Program-made: the position numbers and the translations under genes
In this document: in pieces, positions 1 through 5,720 of the stretch
How the letters are laid out: every line of letters starts with the position of its first letter
Position numbering within the stretch: position 1 is the stretch's first letter
Notes under the pieces: model-generated
Databases searched by the model: none
What the model was told of the DNA's origin: nothing
The model's input: the letters and a program-made list of their open reading frames with translations, nothing else
NCBI GenBank assembly: GCA_016283945.1
Contig: JAEENW010000199.1
Location: forward strand, 1 to 6,389
DNA from: Bacillota bacterium
GTDB lineage: Bacteria > Bacillota > Clostridia > Peptostreptococcales > Anaerovoracaceae
Length of the DNA stretch: 6,389 bases
Direction: 5' to 3'

Positions 1-2196
1 CCTTCTCCTGGCCTTTCTGATGTACCAGTTTGAGAGGTACTCGATGACGAAGTTCTGGATGGCGCGGACCGACTTGTTGTGGTCGTAGTGATCCATGGAG
101 TCGGTCACGTAGTCAACGAGGGCGTTCCACTTGGAGAGTATCCAGCGGTCGAGCTCGGGCCTCTCGGCGTAGGGCACGAAGCAGGCCTCGGCGTCGATGC
201 CGTCGTTGTTGGCGTACAGTATGAAGAAGTTGTATACGTTCCTGAGGGTCCCGAAGAACTTGCCCTGGGTCTCCATCAGGCCTTCCTCGTCGAACTTGGT
301 CGGGAGCCATACGGGTGAGATGCTCATGAGGTACCAGCGGGTCGCGTCGGCGCCGTACTTGTCGAAGAGCGCGAACGGATCGACGGTGTTGCCCACGTGC
401 TTGGACATCTTCTTGCCGTACTTGTCCAGGATGAGGTCGTTTACCAGGACGTTCCTGTAGGGGGACTGCCCCTTGATGAAGGTCGAGATCGCCATCAGGG
501 AGTAGAACCAGCCTCTGGTCTGGTCGATGCCCTCGCAGATGAAGTCCGCGGGGAAGAACTCCTCGTCGAAGATCTCCTTGTTCTCGAACGGATAGTGTCT
601 CTGCGCGAAGGGCATGGCGCCGGAGTCGAACCAGCAGTCCATGACCTCGGGGATGCGGCTCATCTCGTGGCCGCAGTCCGGACAGGCGATGTGCACGTCG
701 TCGACGTACGGGCGGTGCAGCTCGATGTCCTCGCCGATATCCTCGATCGCGAGCTTTTTGAGCTCCTCGCGGCTGCCGACGCAGACGATCTTGCCGCAGT
801 CAGGGCAGCGCCAGATGGGGATCGGGGTGCCCCAGTAGCGGTTTCTGGAGATCGCCCAGTCCTTGACGTCGGCGATCCAGTTGCCGAAGCGGCCCTCGCC
901 CACGTAGGACGGCCACCAGTTGACGGTGTTGTTGTTGGCGACGAGCTGATCCCTGAGGGCGGTCATCCTGATGTACCAGGACGGCTTGGCGTAATAGACC
1001 AGCGGGGTGCCGCAGCGCCAGCAGTGAGGATAGTTGTGCTCGATCTTCTCTCTGGCGTAGATCTTGTCCTGGGAGGCGAGCCACTTGATGATCTCGACGT
1101 CGAGGCCGTCCTCCATGATGAAGCGGCCTTCCCAGGGAGTTCCGATGTACTTGCCCTCCTCGTCCACGGGGTTCATGACGGGCAGGCCGTACTTGACTCC
1201 GCAGTTGTAGTCGTCCTCGCCGAAGGCGGGAGCGGTGTGAACGATGCCGGTGCCGTCCTCGGTGGAGACGTAGTCCATGCAGGTGATGAAGAAGGCCTTC
1301 TTGTTCTTGTCGGGGGTGCAGAACGGCATGAGCTGCTCATACTCCCTGAACTCGAGGTCCTTGCCCTTGCACTCGGCGACGATCTCGTACTCGCCCTTGG
1401 GCGAGAGGATCTTGTCGGCGAGGGACTTGGCGAGTATGTAGTACTTTCCGTTCTGGAGAGCCTTGACGTAGTCGATGTCGGCGCCCACGGTGAGCGCGAC
1501 GTTTGCCGCGAGGGTCCAGGCGGTGGTGGTCCAGGCGAGGTAATAGGTATTCTCCTCGTCCTTGGCCTTGAAGGGAACGGTCAGGGTGTTGACCTTGACC
1601 ATCTTGTAGCCCTGGGCGACCTCGTGGGAAGCGAGTCCCGTCCCACAGCGCGGGCAGTAAGGAACGATCTTGTGTCCCTCGTAGATGAGTCCCGCGTCGA
1701 AGAACTGCTTGATGATCCACCAGCCGGTCTCGATGTAGTCGTTGTCCAGCGTGATGTACGGGTGGTCCATGTCGACGAGATAGCCCATCCTGCGGGTCAT
1801 ATCCCTCCACATTGCCTCATAGGTGAAAACGGAGGACTTGCACTTCTCGTTAAACTCCCTGATGCCGTACTTCTCGATGTCCTGCTTCCCGGAGAAGCCG
1901 AGCTGCTTCTCGACCTCGATCTCGACGGGGAGGCCGTGGGTATCCCAGCCGGCCTTGCGGGTCACGCGGAAGCCCTGCATGGTCTTGTAGCGGCAGACGG
2001 AATCCTTCAGAGCTCTGGCTATGACGTGGTGGATGCCCGGCTTGCCGTTGGCGGTCGGAGGTCCCTCATAGAAGTTGAAGCTCGGCGCGTCCTTGCGGTT
2101 CTCGACGCACATCTCGAGAAGGTTTTCCCTGTCCCACTCGTCGGCCTGCTGAAGCTGGACCTCGGCTATGGGTCTGTCAGACAGATTCTTGTACAT
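1..2196 (-). CDS. ileS: Isoleucyl-tRNA synthetase, type 2-like, with GIHH signature (3' end off window)
   Basis: Cytoplasmic class I aminoacyl-tRNA synthetase that activates isoleucine with ATP and charges tRNA-Ile. The visible 732 residues run from the start into the anticodon-binding domain, ending in an LSNWYIRKARR motif; full type 2 enzymes are roughly 1030-1080 residues, so about 70% is present. Landmarks: class I signature G54-I-H-H57 inside EGPPTANGKPGIHH; editing (CP1) motif W222-TTTAWTLAAN232; editing-site motif GTGIVHTAPAFGEDD with D328 as the expected conserved editing aspartate; Cys pairs C181/C184, C392/C395, C464/C467 and C504/C507, the last two likely zinc ligands; WFDSG at 522-526; KMSKH at 596-600. 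The ATG at 2196 is preceded by an AGAGG Shine-Dalgarno (2206-2210) and a good promoter. Type 2 assignment rests on motif style, not on an alignment. Oddities: the HxGH signature is permuted to GxHH, and WTTTPWTLP has lost both prolines. No frameshift is seen. Confidence 0.96.
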   Translation of the reverse strand, partial: MYKNLSDRPIAEVQLQQADEWDRENLLEMCVENRKDAPSFNFYEGPPTANGKPGIHHVIARALKDSVCRYKTMQGFRVTRKAGWDTHGLPVEIEVEKQLGFSGKQDIEKYGIREFNEKCKSSVFTYEAMWRDMTRRMGYLVDMDHPYITLDNDYIETGWWIIKQFFDAGLIYEGHKIVPYCPRCGTGLASHEVAQGYKMVKVNTLTVPFKAKDEENTYYLAWTTTAWTLAANVALTVGADIDYVKALQNGKYYILAKSLADKILSPKGEYEIVAECKGKDLEFREYEQLMPFCTPDKNKKAFFITCMDYVSTEDGTGIVHTAPAFGEDDYNCGVKYGLPVMNPVDEEGKYIGTPWEGRFIMEDGLDVEIIKWLASQDKIYAREKIEHNYPHCWRCGTPLVYYAKPSWYIRMTALRDQLVANNNTVNWWPSYVGEGRFGNWIADVKDWAISRNRYWGTPIPIWRCPDCGKIVCVGSREELKKLAIEDIGEDIELHRPYVDDVHIACPDCGHEMSRIPEVMDCWFDSGAMPFAQRHYPFENKEIFDEEFFPADFICEGIDQTRGWFYSLMAISTFIKGQSPYRNVLVNDLILDKYGKKMSKHVGNTVDPFALFDKYGADATRWYLMSISPVWLPTKFDEEGLMETQGKFFGTLRNVYNFFILYANNDGIDAEACFVPYAERPELDRWILSKWNALVDYVTDSMDHYDHNKSVRAIQNFVIEYLSNWYIRKARRR

Positions 2197-2256
2197 AAAA
2201 AACAACCTCTTTTGTATTTTGAGTACGCTAAAAAAGCGCTGAAATGCTAACAATTA

Positions 2257-2285
2257 AGTATATGTTTCAGGAGCCTTCAAGTCAA
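2257..2285 (-). promoter_or_regulatory. ileS promoter, sigma-70 type
   Basis: Read on the minus strand, TTGACT (2280-2285) is followed by a 17-bp spacer and TATACT (2257-2262). Each hexamer differs from consensus at one position. Transcription should start near 2250, giving an ileS leader of only about 54 nt. The leader has no room for a T-box riboswitch and ends with an AGAGG Shine-Dalgarno. The start point is inferred from spacing. Confidence 0.8.
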
Positions 2286-2305
2286 TAAGGAACTGGGCCG
2301 CAGCG

Positions 2306-2319
2306 GAGCGTAAACGCTC
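2306..2319. repeat. Perfect inverted repeat, 6-bp arms, operator-like
   Basis: GAGCGT-AA-ACGCTC is a perfect inverted repeat with a 2-bp centre. It sits about 20 bp upstream of the ileS -35 box, in the gene-free stretch between the two divergent promoters. As RNA the 2-nt loop would be too tight for a good hairpin, so a dimeric protein-binding site is the likelier reading. No known regulator consensus is recognised, and a chance palindrome in GC-rich DNA is possible. Confidence 0.4.
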
Positions 2320-2345
2320 ATTTCACAGGCATTTTGAAGCTGTAT

Positions 2346-2378
2346 CACGCGGTACAAAGGACAGCCACGGGCCGCGTG
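2346..2378. repeat. Perfect 7-bp inverted repeat around the -35 region of the ACT-galK promoter
   Basis: CACGCGG (2346-2352) and CCGCGTG (2372-2378) are exact reverse complements separated by 19 bp. The spacing would put half-site centres 26 bp apart, between two and three helical turns. The right arm ends 3 bp before the extended -10 TG and the -35 region lies between the arms, so a bound regulator would interfere with, or contact, RNA polymerase. The role is inferred from position only. Confidence 0.4.
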
Positions 2379-2381
2379 CTC

Positions 2382-2390
2382 TGGTATAAT
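2382..2390 (+). promoter_or_regulatory. Extended -10 promoter for the ACT-galK operon
   Basis: TGGTATAAT is a TG-N-TATAAT extended -10 element with a perfect -10 hexamer at 2385-2390. No good -35 hexamer lies 16-18 bp upstream (the sequence there is near CAGCCA), which fits an extended -10 promoter or one needing an activator. Transcription would begin near 2397, leaving a leader of about 15 nt that is mostly Shine-Dalgarno (AGGAAGTG, 2400-2407). Confidence 0.75.
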
Positions 2391-2412
2391 ATACGGGAAA
2401 GGAAGTGACCCC

Positions 2413-2778
2413 ATGGTACTCAAAAGACTGCCGCTCGATCTCAGCGTCTGCAAGCTCGCGGACGCATCGCGGATCGATCTCGGAAAGGAATTCTATTTCA
2501 TCGGAAAGACCGACGAGGAGCTCTCACTCGTTTGCGGGACGAAGGACGTCCCGGCCGGTACTACAGCCCGCGACGACGGCTGGAAAGCCTTCAGGATAGA
2601 GGGAGTGCTGGACTTCTCCCTCATAGGCATACTGTCGAAGATCTCCGGAGTCCTGGCTGACGCCGGCATAGGGATCTTCGCCGTGAGCACCTACAACACC
2701 GACTACGTGCTTGTCAAGGCGGAAAACTTCGAAAAAGCCCTGGCAGAGCTGGAGAAGGCCGGATACGAGATAGCCTGA
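2413..2778 (+). CDS. ACT-domain protein, ACT_7/CASTOR-like, probable amino-acid or small-ligand binder
   Basis: A 121-residue cytosolic protein without signal peptide or membrane segment. Residues 1-55 form a degenerate ACT-like half (FYFIGKTDEELSLVC at 27-41). Residues 58-121 are a clear ACT domain: the FRIEGVLDFSLIGILSKIS strand-helix, the turn LADAGIGIFAVSTYNTDYVLVK, and a final helix FEKALAELEKAGYEI. This matches the stand-alone ACT_7-type family (COG3603-like), named for similarity to the CASTOR arginine sensors; its bacterial members mostly lack an assigned function. The domain is not fused to an enzyme or a DNA-binding domain, so a regulator acting through another protein is plausible but unproven. 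The ATG at 2413 follows AGGAAGTG. It is the first gene of an operon with galK, with an 11-nt gap. It lies divergent from ileS, which hints at, but does not show, a link to amino-acid supply. Confidence 0.88.
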   Translation: MVLKRLPLDLSVCKLADASRIDLGKEFYFIGKTDEELSLVCGTKDVPAGTTARDDGWKAFRIEGVLDFSLIGILSKISGVLADAGIGIFAVSTYNTDYVLVKAENFEKALAELEKAGYEIA

Positions 2779-2789
2779 GGAGGCTCTTC

Positions 2790-4040
2790 ATGCTTGAGAA
2801 GGCAAGACAGCTGTTCATGAACTCCTTCGGCTGCGCCGAAGGCGTGAGATACTTCTTCGCGCCCGGCAGGGTCAACCTGCTCGGGGAGCACACCGACTAC
2901 AACGGCGGCCGGGTCATGCCCTGCGCGCTGGATCTCGGCATATACGGGGCTTTCGCCCCGAGGACCGACGGGACGATAGGCCTCGCCTCTGCGGACTTCG
3001 AGAGCGGAAAGGCCTTCCGCTTCCGAACAGCGGAGCTGCCGGAGGATCTCGGCGGTACCTGGACCGCGTACGCGCTCGGCTCCTGGCTCAGCCTGCGTGA
3101 CAGACTGCAGGACGAACCTGAGGGACAGACTGAAGCCGCGAGGAACGGACGAAGGGTCGAAGCCGCGCTGAGCGCGCTCAGCGGGGGCTTCGACATGGCG
3201 ATAGCCTCGGACCTTCCCACAGGCGCGGGACTCTCGTCGTCCGCCGCTCTCGAGGTGCTCACGGTCACGGCCCTCTGCGGGCTCTTCGGCATTGAGCTGA
3301 GCAAAAAGGACATCGCCCTCACCTCGCAGCGCGCGGAGAACGTCTACGCCAAGGTCCCCTGCGGGATCATGGATCAGTTTGCCAGCGCGAACGGTATCAG
3401 GGACCACGCCCTCTACCTCGACACCTCAAGCCTCGAGTTCGAGGCGATCCCACTGGAGCTCGGGGACGCGGAGATCGTCCTGACCGACAGCAGAGTCAAG
3501 CACAGCCTCGGAAGCTCCGAGTATCCGAAGCGCCGCCGCGAGTGCGAGGAGTCCGCGGCCCTGATAAAGCGCGAGATGGAACGCCTCGGAGAGAAGCCCG
3601 CGGAAACGCTGTGCAGCCTGAGCTCCACCGAGTTCGACAGGCTCTCCTGCTGCATCAAGGATCCCGGCGCTCGAAGGAGGGCCCGCCACGCGGTACGCGA
3701 CAACGAGCGCTGCAGGCTGGGAGCGGAAGCTCTGAAGCGCGGGGACCTGAAGGCCTTCGGGGAGCTCATCAGCGCCTCCCACGTCTCGCTCAGGGACGAT
3801 TTCGAGGTCTCCTGCCCGGAGCTCGATCTCCTCGCCGAGACCGCGTGGAACGTTCCGGGGGTCTACGGCTCGAGGATCACCGGCGGCGGCTTCGGCGGCT
3901 GCACCGTCAGCATAGTGAAAAAGAGCTCCGAGGAGCTCTTTAAGTCGAAGGTCAGCGGGGCCTACCGCGACGCCTTCGGCATAGACTGCGTGTTCTACAC
4001 CGCCCTGCCCTCGGACGGGGCTCGGGAGCTGTTTATATAA
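2790..4040 (+). CDS. galK: Galactokinase
   Basis: GHMP-family kinase that phosphorylates D-galactose to galactose-1-phosphate with ATP, the first committed step of the Leloir pathway, in the cytosol. All hallmark motifs are present: the galactokinase signature GRVNLLGEHTDYNGG (26-40, with R27, E33, H34 and D36 contacting sugar or phosphate in characterised homologues); ATP-binding loop LPTGAGLSSSAALE (142-155); GIMDQ with M194 and the expected catalytic base D195; SRVKHSLGSSEYPKRR; and the C-terminal GHMP motif ITGGGFGGC (363-371). It has 416 residues, against about 380-390 for typical bacterial GalK. The excess is largely a hydrophilic insert near residues 103-126, between the GSWLSL helix and GGFDMAI. 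The ATG at 2790 has an excellent GAGGAGG Shine-Dalgarno (2777-2783) overlapping the stop of the ACT gene, so translation is probably coupled. No galT, galE or sugar transporter is in the window. A sister sugar 1-kinase cannot be excluded, but the motifs favour galactose. Confidence 0.95.
   Translation: MLEKARQLFMNSFGCAEGVRYFFAPGRVNLLGEHTDYNGGRVMPCALDLGIYGAFAPRTDGTIGLASADFESGKAFRFRTAELPEDLGGTWTAYALGSWLSLRDRLQDEPEGQTEAARNGRRVEAALSALSGGFDMAIASDLPTGAGLSSSAALEVLTVTALCGLFGIELSKKDIALTSQRAENVYAKVPCGIMDQFASANGIRDHALYLDTSSLEFEAIPLELGDAEIVLTDSRVKHSLGSSEYPKRRRECEESAALIKREMERLGEKPAETLCSLSSTEFDRLSCCIKDPGARRRARHAVRDNERCRLGAEALKRGDLKAFGELISASHVSLRDDFEVSCPELDLLAETAWNVPGVYGSRITGGGFGGCTVSIVKKSSEELFKSKVSGAYRDAFGIDCVFYTALPSDGARELFI
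3166..3183. repeat. 18-bp perfect palindrome inside galK
   Basis: CGCTGAGCGCGCTCAGCG is its own reverse complement. It falls in the junction after the galK insert and encodes the repeated tripeptide ALS-ALS. Just upstream, GAAGCCGCG occurs twice, 27 bp apart and in frame (3132-3140 and 3159-3167). The symmetry most simply follows from repeating Ala-Leu-Ser with GC-rich codons; a regulatory role is not supported. Confidence 0.6.
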
Positions 4041-4068
4041 GCGCCGCAGGGCACGGGGCCTGCAGGGC
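4041..4068. other. 28-nt convergent intergenic gap, no clear terminator
   Basis: This is the whole space between the galK stop and the stop of the convergent TPR-like gene. It is GC-rich. A 5-bp stem GCAGG (4046-4050) / CCTGC (4059-4063) can form, and competes with the palindrome CCTGCAGG (4059-4066). There is no T-tract on either strand, so no intrinsic terminator can be called. Transcripts from the two operons probably overlap here, or end by Rho or inside the opposing genes. Confidence 0.6.
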
Positions 4069-4902
4069 TCAGCGCCGCGGCCCGTCCGCGTTTCCGTTCA
4101 CGTCGCTCCAGGCTCCGATGAAGCCGTAGGCGATCCAGAAACCGTCTCTTTTCAGTATTTCCTTAAGGAGGGCGCCGCCCTCCTCTTTTCTTCCCTCTTT
4201 TATGAGCCAGCGCGCGTAGCCGTAGGCTATCATGGGATACTCGAGATCGTCGTCCTCGCCGGCTATGAGAGCCTTCATGTCCCCCTCGCTCAAGTATCCG
4301 GCTGCCAGGGACATAGCCCTGTCGTAGGAGAAGTGATGCCCCACCTTCATGCCGGGGCGGTAGCGCTCCTTCAGCAGCGATGGCTCCGCTCCGAGCCTCC
4401 ACGCCGCCAGGGTATGCCAGTAGATCGCTCCTATCCCGAGTTCCTCGTCCGAAGCGGCGAAACACTGCTCTTCAGCCTTCATCGCGCCCTCATAGTCGCC
4501 CGAGAAGTATCTCGCGAGCCCGTCCCTGTAGACTGTGTCCGGCCCGTTCATCCCGAGCTCCGCGCAGCGAGCGAAATCCTTCAGCGCGGCTTCGCAGCGA
4601 AGGGTGGTGAGCTCCCTCGCCGCGCGCCTCCTGATAAGCTCCGCGTCGTCCGGGGCCTCGTCGATCAGCGCGCTGAGCATGGAGATCTCCTCGGTGTATC
4701 TGAGCTGAAAGCCGAGGGCCCCCGCAAGCTTCAGCAGGGCTTCCCTCCGGGCTGCCGGCGCGGAAAGCTCATCAAGGCCGGCTGCCTGCCTGAGCTCCTC
4801 CCACGCCCTGCTGACGGCGGGGCTGTCCGGGGGCACGAAGCCGGAGCCGGCCAGCTGGCTCGAGGGTGAGGCGTGAAGCTCCGCGAAATACGAGTGCGTC
4901 AT
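4069..4902 (-). CDS. TPR-like repeat protein of unknown function, coupled to the peptide permease genes
   Basis: A 277-residue, probably cytosolic protein with no signal peptide or membrane segment. I do not recognise a named family. The region after residue 85 reads as helical hairpins with tetratricopeptide-like spacing: 87-119 (AELIRRRAARELTTL, then EAALKDFARCAELG), 121-151 (TVYRDGLARYFSGDYEGAMKAEEQCF), 157-180 (GAIYWHTLAAWRLG), and 222-262 (MIAYGYARWLIKEGRKEEGGALLKEIL, then IAYGFIGAW). Such folds bind proteins or peptides. The N-terminal 50 residues are Ser/Pro/Ala-rich and lack repeats. The ATG at 4902 overlaps the permease stop as ATGA, with an AAAGGAGAT Shine-Dalgarno (4912-4920) inside the permease gene. 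This start is preferred over the open frame back to 5205, which would overlap the conserved permease C-terminus by about 300 nt. It is the last gene of the operon, so a role linked to the transporter is inferred from position only. Confidence 0.78.
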   Translation of the reverse strand: MTHSYFAELHASPSSQLAGSGFVPPDSPAVSRAWEELRQAAGLDELSAPAARREALLKLAGALGFQLRYTEEISMLSALIDEAPDDAELIRRRAARELTTLRCEAALKDFARCAELGMNGPDTVYRDGLARYFSGDYEGAMKAEEQCFAASDEELGIGAIYWHTLAAWRLGAEPSLLKERYRPGMKVGHHFSYDRAMSLAAGYLSEGDMKALIAGEDDDLEYPMIAYGYARWLIKEGRKEEGGALLKEILKRDGFWIAYGFIGAWSDVNGNADGPRR

Positions 4903-5720
4903 TGGGATATGATCTCCTTTCCTGCCGCGGCGCGGACGCTCATCAGATAGAACGCCAGAGAGAGCAGCATAACGCAGACTCCCGGCGCCATCAGGCAGAG
5001 ATACGCGCGCCTTATGAAGGCTCCGCGCCTGTAGGCCAGATTCATCATCGTTCCCCAGGTCGGATGGTAGATATCGCCCATGCCGAGAAAGCTCAGCGTC
5101 GACTCCATCATGATACAGCTGTTTACGCTCAAAAGGAAGCGCGAGAGCAGAACTCCCGAGAGATTCGGGAGCATATGCCTTAAGGCTATCCTCGCCCTCG
5201 AACATCCGAGCAGCTCCAAAGCCTCCGCGAAGGGCTGGGACCTTAGATGCCTGACCTGAGCCCTCACCGCGCGCGCCGTTCCGGTCCAGCTGAAGAGCGC
5301 TATCAGCAGCGCGAGCGTGGACCTCTCGCTGCCCCAGAAGGCCGAGAGCACGATGAGGCTAACGAGTCTCGGAAGCATTATGAACAGCTGCGTTATCCAC
5401 GAGAAAAGTGACGCGGCGCGCCCTTCTCCCGCGGAGATCACACCCGCCGCGGTCCCTAGGGCGAGCGATATGACGCTGCTCAAAAGCCCTATGACGACCG
5501 TGTCTCTCGCTCCGTAGACGAGCTCCGCCAGCACGTCGTAGCCGAGGTAGTTCGTCCCCAGCGGGTGCAGGGCTGAGGGCGCCTCCCAGAGTCCGAATAG
5601 CTCCTTGCGGCCCCAGGGCGTGAACACAGCCGGGAAGAGGGCCGCCGCAGCGAAGAGCGCCAGAAGAGCGGCGCCGATGACGAGGGATACGGTCCCCCTG
5701 CGCAGTCTCCTGTCAGCCAT
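4899..5720 (-). CDS. ABC transporter permease, DppC/OppC-like (peptide/nickel family)
   Basis: Inner-membrane permease of 273 residues, expected to pair with the DppB-like permease encoded just upstream and to couple with two ATPases and a substrate-binding protein. TM1 is near 11-33. The family's HPLGTNYLGYDVLAELVYGAR motif (52-72) precedes the core segments near 73-95, 106-128 and 133-147. The EAA coupling loop is EALELLGCSRARIALRHMLPN (166-186), with the conserved G172 that contacts the ATPase. It is followed by the ESTLSFLGMG motif (206-215) and TWGTMM (221-226) before the last TM (237-260). The ATG at 5720 has an AAGGAGGA Shine-Dalgarno (5727-5734) and overlaps the upstream stop by 8 nt. 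The C-terminus ends SVRAAAGKEIISQ and lacks the usual GDGLRDxLDP tail, so it may be atypical or adapted to overlap the next gene. Substrate (peptide, nickel or other) cannot be told from the permease; no specific symbol is given. Confidence 0.92.
   Translation of the reverse strand: MADRRLRRGTVSLVIGAALLALFAAAALFPAVFTPWGRKELFGLWEAPSALHPLGTNYLGYDVLAELVYGARDTVVIGLLSSVISLALGTAAGVISAGEGRAASLFSWITQLFIMLPRLVSLIVLSAFWGSERSTLALLIALFSWTGTARAVRAQVRHLRSQPFAEALELLGCSRARIALRHMLPNLSGVLLSRFLLSVNSCIMMESTLSFLGMGDIYHPTWGTMMNLAYRRGAFIRRAYLCLMAPGVCVMLLSLAFYLMSVRAAAGKEIISQ
4912..4920 (-). promoter_or_regulatory. Ribosome binding site for the TPR-like gene, inside the permease gene
   Basis: AAAGGAGAT on the minus strand lies 9 nt before the ATG at 4902, within the codons for the last residues of the upstream permease. 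With the ATGA start/stop overlap (4899-4902) it fixes the start and implies that ribosomes finishing the permease restart on the TPR-like gene. Confidence 0.75.

Noticed and set aside
2226..2240. Small hairpin CGCT/AGCG with A/T loop in the ileS leader
   Set aside because: The stem is only 4 bp, too weak to call an attenuator or a terminator.
397..2250. A 617-codon open frame on the plus strand antisense to ileS
   Set aside because: It lies almost wholly opposite ileS, whose protein carries all IleRS motifs. The antisense translation is low-complexity (Val/Leu/Asp/Gly-rich), as expected when strongly biased GC-rich codons are read backwards.
2346..2365. Possible T-box core on the minus strand (GTACCGCG next to ACT-galK promoter)
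   Set aside because: Only the last 8 bases match AGGGTGGNACCGCG; the essential TGGN is absent, and the site lies upstream of the ileS promoter, so it would not be in the leader.
2703..3407. 234-codon minus-strand open frame opposite galK
   Set aside because: It is the reverse of a galactokinase with every conserved motif intact, and the antisense product shows no domain; such long antisense frames are common in GC-rich genes.
4333..4869. 178-codon plus-strand open frame opposite the TPR-like gene
   Set aside because: It is an antisense shadow: Arg/Pro/Gly-rich, no recognisable domain, and no ribosome binding site or promoter of its own.
4069..5205. Longer 378-residue version of the TPR-like protein
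   Set aside because: The extra 101 residues overlap conserved permease codons and have no family character or good ribosome binding site. The ATGA overlap with a strong Shine-Dalgarno at 4902 is the better start.
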